From Oscillospiraceae bacterium (GTDB lineage Bacteria > Bacillota_A > Clostridia > Oscillospirales > Oscillospiraceae), in assembly GCA_017415945.1 (NCBI GenBank), contig JAFQDR010000180.1, positions 1-17,219 of the forward strand: a stretch of 17,219 bases of DNA. Direction: 5' to 3'. Shown piece by piece: positions 15,550-17,219 of the stretch; position 1 is the stretch's first letter; each line of letters begins with the position of its first letter. The notes beneath the pieces were generated by a model. The model was not told where the DNA came from, did no database searches, and saw only the letters and a program-made list of their open reading frames with translations. The position numbers and the translations under genes are program-made.

Positions 15550-15712
15550 GGATATGCTCCTTTCGAATGTGATGTAACATTACATACGGTAAGAAAAATG
15601 TTACCAATTTTTAAACAAATTCATAAAGTATGAACGATTTATGAATATATAAATTTTAGTTTTTCTTCAAAAAAGACATAGTTATCCCAAGATATAGTTC
15701 TATACAGATGGC
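15550..15712 (-). promoter_or_regulatory. AT-rich pilus-operon leader with small inverted repeats
   Basis: This is the presumed 5' untranslated leader of the pilus operon, very AT-rich compared with the genes. It contains three short dyads: TATAG-TT-CTATA at 15693-15704, next to the expected transcription start; GGTAA/TTACC at 15588-15605; and ATGTAA-CA-TTACAT at 15572-15585, which sits just before the ribosome site. These could be operators or small hairpins controlling pilB. No regulator gene lies next to it. Confidence 0.4.
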
Positions 15713-15741
15713 ATTGTACACCAGTTCGGGAATTATGGCAA
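15713..15741 (-). promoter_or_regulatory. Candidate promoter of the pilus operon
   Basis: Read on the minus strand, TTGCCA (15736-15741) and TACAAT (15713-15718) are 17 bases apart, a good SigA-type match. Transcription would start near 15706 and give a leader of about 155 bases before pilB. The rest of the 15742-15868 gap is AT-rich and I see no gene in it. Confidence 0.5.
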
Positions 15742-15868
15742 GAGTTTACAAGATATTTCTTAAAAATTTACAATTTTGATACAAATTTCAACAGAAGCTT
15801 TTGTGTGATATTGTGCAGTAAAAAAACTTGACACTTTTTGTGACCACCGGAGATGCGGCGGGAACGTG

Positions 15869-15903
15869 AAAAACGGGCAGCCTTCCGAAGAAAGCTGCCC
15901 GTT
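15869..15903 (-). terminator. Terminator of the exonuclease gene
   Basis: A perfect 10-bp stem (AACGGGCAGC at 15872-15881 with GCTGCCCGTT at 15894-15903) with a 12-base loop is followed, on the minus strand, by five Ts (15869-15873). It begins 8 bases after the exonuclease stop and separates this gene from the pilus operon. Confidence 0.9.
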
Positions 15904-15911
15904 GCGGGTGA

Positions 15912-16466
15912 TTATTTCAATGGAATATATGCGCTTAGGGGGTGCCCCAGCAGACGCATGATCTCCAACTCGTCCAGTGCGTCACCCAGGGCGTTGTGGC
16001 TTTCGCGGTAGCCGTGATCCCCGGAGAGCATCCGCAGCATGGGTTCCACACCGAAGCCCCGACGGAGACGGCCTGTGGAGCAGTATTCCGCGGAGTGGGG
16101 GAGCATGGGATTGTATTGACGGTATGCCGCCAGACGCATGATGTCATACCAATTCAGATAGCCCAGCTCCGGGAGATGGGTGCAGTCAAATCGTGCGTTA
16201 TAGGCGAAGATGTCCTCCACACCGTACTTGCTCAGCCATAGGGACAGATCTTCAAGTGCCTGCTCACGGGTGCAGAGAATGGGCTTACGGCCACAGTCTA
16301 TAAACAGGGTGTCGGCAAACATCCCGCCCACCTTGTATTCGGGGGTGATGATATGATACCGACCTGCCAGCAGGCGAAAGCCGTCACTGTCGGCGATGAC
16401 GGTACCGATGGACATGACACGGTCATGCCAGTTGGTTTCTGTGTCGATGACTGCGAAGCGCGCCAT
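15912..16466 (-). CDS. DnaQ-like DEDDh 3'-5' exonuclease
   Basis: This 184-residue single-domain exonuclease has the three Exo motifs. Exo I is V-I-D-T-E-T at 6-11 (Asp8, Glu10), Exo II is A-Y-N-A-R-F-D at 88-94 (Asp94), and Exo III is H-N-A-L-G-D-A at 157-163 (His157, Asp162), giving the DEDDh set. Such enzymes remove 3' nucleotides from DNA or RNA; the exact substrate cannot be read from the sequence. I prefer ATG 16466, which has GAGGT five bases upstream, over an in-frame GTG 12 bases earlier that overlaps that site. A TATAAT at 16481-16486 (minus strand) may be its -10 box, but no good -35 is seen. It is a single-gene unit; no functional link to the pilus genes is apparent. Confidence 0.87.
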   Translation of the reverse strand: MARFAVIDTETNWHDRVMSIGTVIADSDGFRLLAGRYHIITPEYKVGGMFADTLFIDCGRKPILCTREQALEDLSLWLSKYGVEDIFAYNARFDCTHLPELGYLNWYDIMRLAAYRQYNPMLPHSAEYCSTGRLRRGFGVEPMLRMLSGDHGYRESHNALGDALDELEIMRLLGHPLSAYIPLK

Positions 16467-16548
16467 AATATACCTCACTAATTATAATGTATAGGGGAAG
16501 TATATCGAAAAGCGGAGAGAGATGCAAGAGCAGGACGATAAGTTTTCC

Positions 16549-16577
16549 TTGCTAACAAATCAGATCTGTGGTAGAAT
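16549..16577 (+). promoter_or_regulatory. Promoter of the tRNA-Pro transcript
   Basis: TTGCTA at 16549-16554 and TAGAAT at 16572-16577 are exactly 17 bases apart on the plus strand. Transcription would begin near 16584, so the transcript would carry about 140 bases, including the structured repeat at 16609-16716, before the mature tRNA at 16724. Confidence 0.65.
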
Positions 16578-16608
16578 ACTCCTGTTCGCAAAGGACTTCG
16601 TACCCGAA

Positions 16609-16716
16609 TCACTCCGCATCCCAACGGAGTGGATGTGGAGTGAAAAGGACGAGCGACGAAACGCATGAGCTTTCGACACTTGTGGCGGAAGCGAAGAATG
16701 TGAAGTCCGCGAGGAC
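16609..16716 (+). repeat. Structured 108-bp repeat, copy 1 (upstream of tRNA-Pro)
   Basis: This element aligns without gaps to 16914-17021 (offset 305, about 14 differences in 108 by my count). It can fold into three hairpins: a 13-bp stem 609-621/631-643 (numbers after 16000); a second stem GCTTTCG/CGGAAGC at 16669-16692; and GTCC-GCGA-GGAC at 16705-16716 with a GNRA loop. It lies between the tRNA promoter and the tRNA, so it would be transcribed. Confidence 0.75.
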
Positions 16717-16723
16717 GCGATAA

Positions 16724-16799
16724 CCGGGTGTAGCGCAGTTGGTAGCGCGCCTGCTTTGGGAGCAGGATGCCGCAGGTTCGAATCCTGTCACTCGGACCA
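16724..16799 (+). tRNA. tRNA-Pro (anticodon UGG)
   Basis: A complete 76-base tRNA with encoded CCA. The acceptor arm CCGGGTG pairs with CACTCGG (one G-T pair), followed by discriminator A and CCA at 16797-16799. The D arm has GCGC...GCGC, the anticodon stem is CCTGC/GCAGG around loop TTTGGGA, giving anticodon TGG, and the T arm has the conserved GGTTCGAATCC core. It reads proline CCN codons, mainly CCA/CCG. A promoter and a terminator bracket it, so it appears to be expressed. Confidence 0.96.
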
Positions 16800-16804
16800 T
16801 GCAG

Positions 16805-16832
16805 AGAGGTCGCCGAAAGGTGACCTCTTTTT
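16805..16832 (+). terminator. Terminator after tRNA-Pro
   Basis: AGAGGTCGCC pairs with GGTGACCTCT around a GAAA loop (16805-16828) and runs into five Ts (16828-16832). Outside it, the 12-base TCGGACCATGCA (16792-16803), which includes the tRNA 3' end, is perfectly inverted at 16832-16843, so the hairpin can extend into the tRNA. Confidence 0.9.
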
Positions 16833-16883
16833 GCATGGTCCGAAATGGAGTGCGATCTGTACGGCATTCTGTTTTTATAGGAA

Positions 16884-16900
16884 GGCGCGCGTTGCGCGCC
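16884..16900. repeat. GC-rich perfect hairpin
   Basis: GGCGCGC-GTT-GCGCGCC is a perfect 7-bp stem with a 3-base loop. No T-run follows on either strand, so I do not call it a terminator. It lies in the short gap between the tRNA terminator and the second copy of the structured repeat. Confidence 0.6.
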
Positions 16901-16913
16901 GCTTTGACAAAAA

Positions 16914-17021
16914 TGCCACCGCATCCCAACGAAGTGGATGTGGTGGCAAGAGGACGAGCGACGAAACGGATGAGCTTTCGACAAGCATGGCGGAAGCGAA
17001 GAATGTGGAGTCCGCGAGGAC
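16914..17021 (+). repeat. Structured 108-bp repeat, copy 2
   Basis: This is the second copy of the element at 16609-16716. In its first stem three base pairs differ from copy 1 and all three keep pairing: 16915-16947, 16916-16946 and 16918-16944. Four adjacent differences fall in the tip of the second hairpin (AGCA against CTTG), and the GNRA hairpin is unchanged. It runs directly into a tRNA-Pro 3' fragment. Confidence 0.75.
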
Positions 17022-17023
17022 GA

Positions 17024-17057
17024 GATGCCGCAGGTTCGAATCCTGTCACTCGGACCA
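17024..17057 (+). pseudogene. Truncated tRNA-Pro, 3' fragment only
   Basis: These 34 bases are identical to the 3' end of the intact tRNA-Pro (16766-16799): the variable region, the T arm, the 3' acceptor strand and CCA. The 5' half, including the anticodon, is missing, so it cannot be a functional tRNA. It could be the remains of a tandem tRNA duplication with an internal deletion, or an attachment-site copy left by an integrated element. Confidence 0.85.
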
Positions 17058-17058
17058 C

Positions 17059-17095
17059 GTCGTCGCGGACTTTGTATCGTTCGCGACGACTTTTT
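17059..17095 (+). terminator. Terminator after the tRNA fragment
   Basis: GTCGTCGCG (17059-17067) pairs perfectly with CGCGACGAC (17082-17090), followed by five Ts (17091-17095). It differs from the terminator after the intact tRNA, so the two units did not simply copy each other beyond the CCA. Confidence 0.85.
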
Positions 17096-17136
17096 ATTTA
17101 AAAGTCATCGCTCATTCACTTCGTCGCTCCTCCTTT

Positions 17137-17171
17137 CCAAATCGAACCCGCTGCGCCGGGCTTCGATTTGG
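17137..17171. repeat. Inverted repeat near the window end
   Basis: CCAAATCGAA (17137-17146) pairs with TTCGATTTGG (17162-17171), with an inner CCCG/CGGG stem and a small loop. No T-run follows. The remaining bases to 17219 hold no gene that I can support. Confidence 0.7.
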
Positions 17172-17219
17172 TTTCACAAGCCATGGGGTTCAGATTCTTT
17201 AATGACACTCCGACCACAA

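Noticed and set aside
15550..15712. Cyclic-di-GMP riboswitch in the pilus operon leader
   Set aside because: Such riboswitches often precede pilus genes in Clostridia, so I looked for the conserved GEMM core, but the leader is AT-rich and has none of it.
15828..15833. Perfect TTGACA on the plus strand
   Set aside because: No -10 box is found 16-18 bases downstream and no plus-strand gene follows.
16466..16478. GTG at 16478 as start of the exonuclease
   Set aside because: The GTG overlaps the GAGGT ribosome site that serves the ATG at 16466, and the family's first strand starts right after that ATG.
16478..17058. Minus-strand open frames of 168 and 149 residues across the tRNA region, with V-T-G-F-E-P-A-A-S sequences
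   Set aside because: They are antisense to the tRNA-Pro, its truncated copy and the 108-bp repeats. The VTGFEPAAS-type peptide is a well-known false translation opposite tRNA genes.

Overview
The window most likely comes from an uncultured gut-type Firmicute of the class Clostridia, probably Oscillospiraceae/Ruminococcaceae. The evidence is sequence style and gene content, not a database match: moderate to high GC, strong AGGAGG-type ribosome sites, an S-layer-homology protein, a Gram-positive type IV pilus operon with no secretin genes, and the hairpin-rich intergenic repeats I associate with this group.

Layout. (1) 1-543: the C-terminal end of an SLH-domain surface protein and its terminator. 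(2) 576-4612, plus strand: a perfect-consensus promoter drives an HPr-kinase-like protein. A 790-base gene-free stretch of hairpin repeats follows, including a 156-bp MITE-like insertion with terminal inverted repeats and a target duplication. Then come three overlapping genes: a PqqD-like protein, an S24/S26 signal-peptidase-like protein and an ABC exporter. Kinase, PqqD-type recognition protein and exporter are parts known from RiPP (lasso-peptide-like) clusters, but no precursor or cyclase is visible. (3) 4618-15549, minus strand: one long type IV pilus operon in the order pilB, pilT, pilC, pilD, pilM-pilN fusion, pilO, three prepilin-like genes, and a membrane-anchored CHAP hydrolase. A bidirectional terminator separates it from the exporter. 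(4) 15550-15868: the AT-rich promoter and leader of the pilus operon. (5) 15869-16466, minus strand: a DnaQ-like 3'-5' exonuclease with its own terminator. (6) 16549-17219: tRNA-Pro(UGG) with promoter and terminator, embedded in a duplicated structured repeat whose second copy is joined to a truncated tRNA-Pro 3' end.

How the genes work together. PilB and PilT would power extension and retraction through PilC. PilD would process the prepilins. The PilM-PilN fusion and PilO would form the inner assembly platform, and the CHAP hydrolase may open peptidoglycan for the pilus. No clear major pilin is encoded here.

The least ordinary parts are: the PilM-PilN fusion, which carries about 555 extra residues (including roughly ten degenerate 17-19-residue repeats) inserted before what looks like the last strand of PilN; the duplicated 108-bp element near the tRNA, whose copies differ by compensatory base-pair changes; the MITE; and the orphan kinase/PqqD/peptidase/exporter cassette. 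All calls come from reading the sequence; no searches or structure predictions were run.
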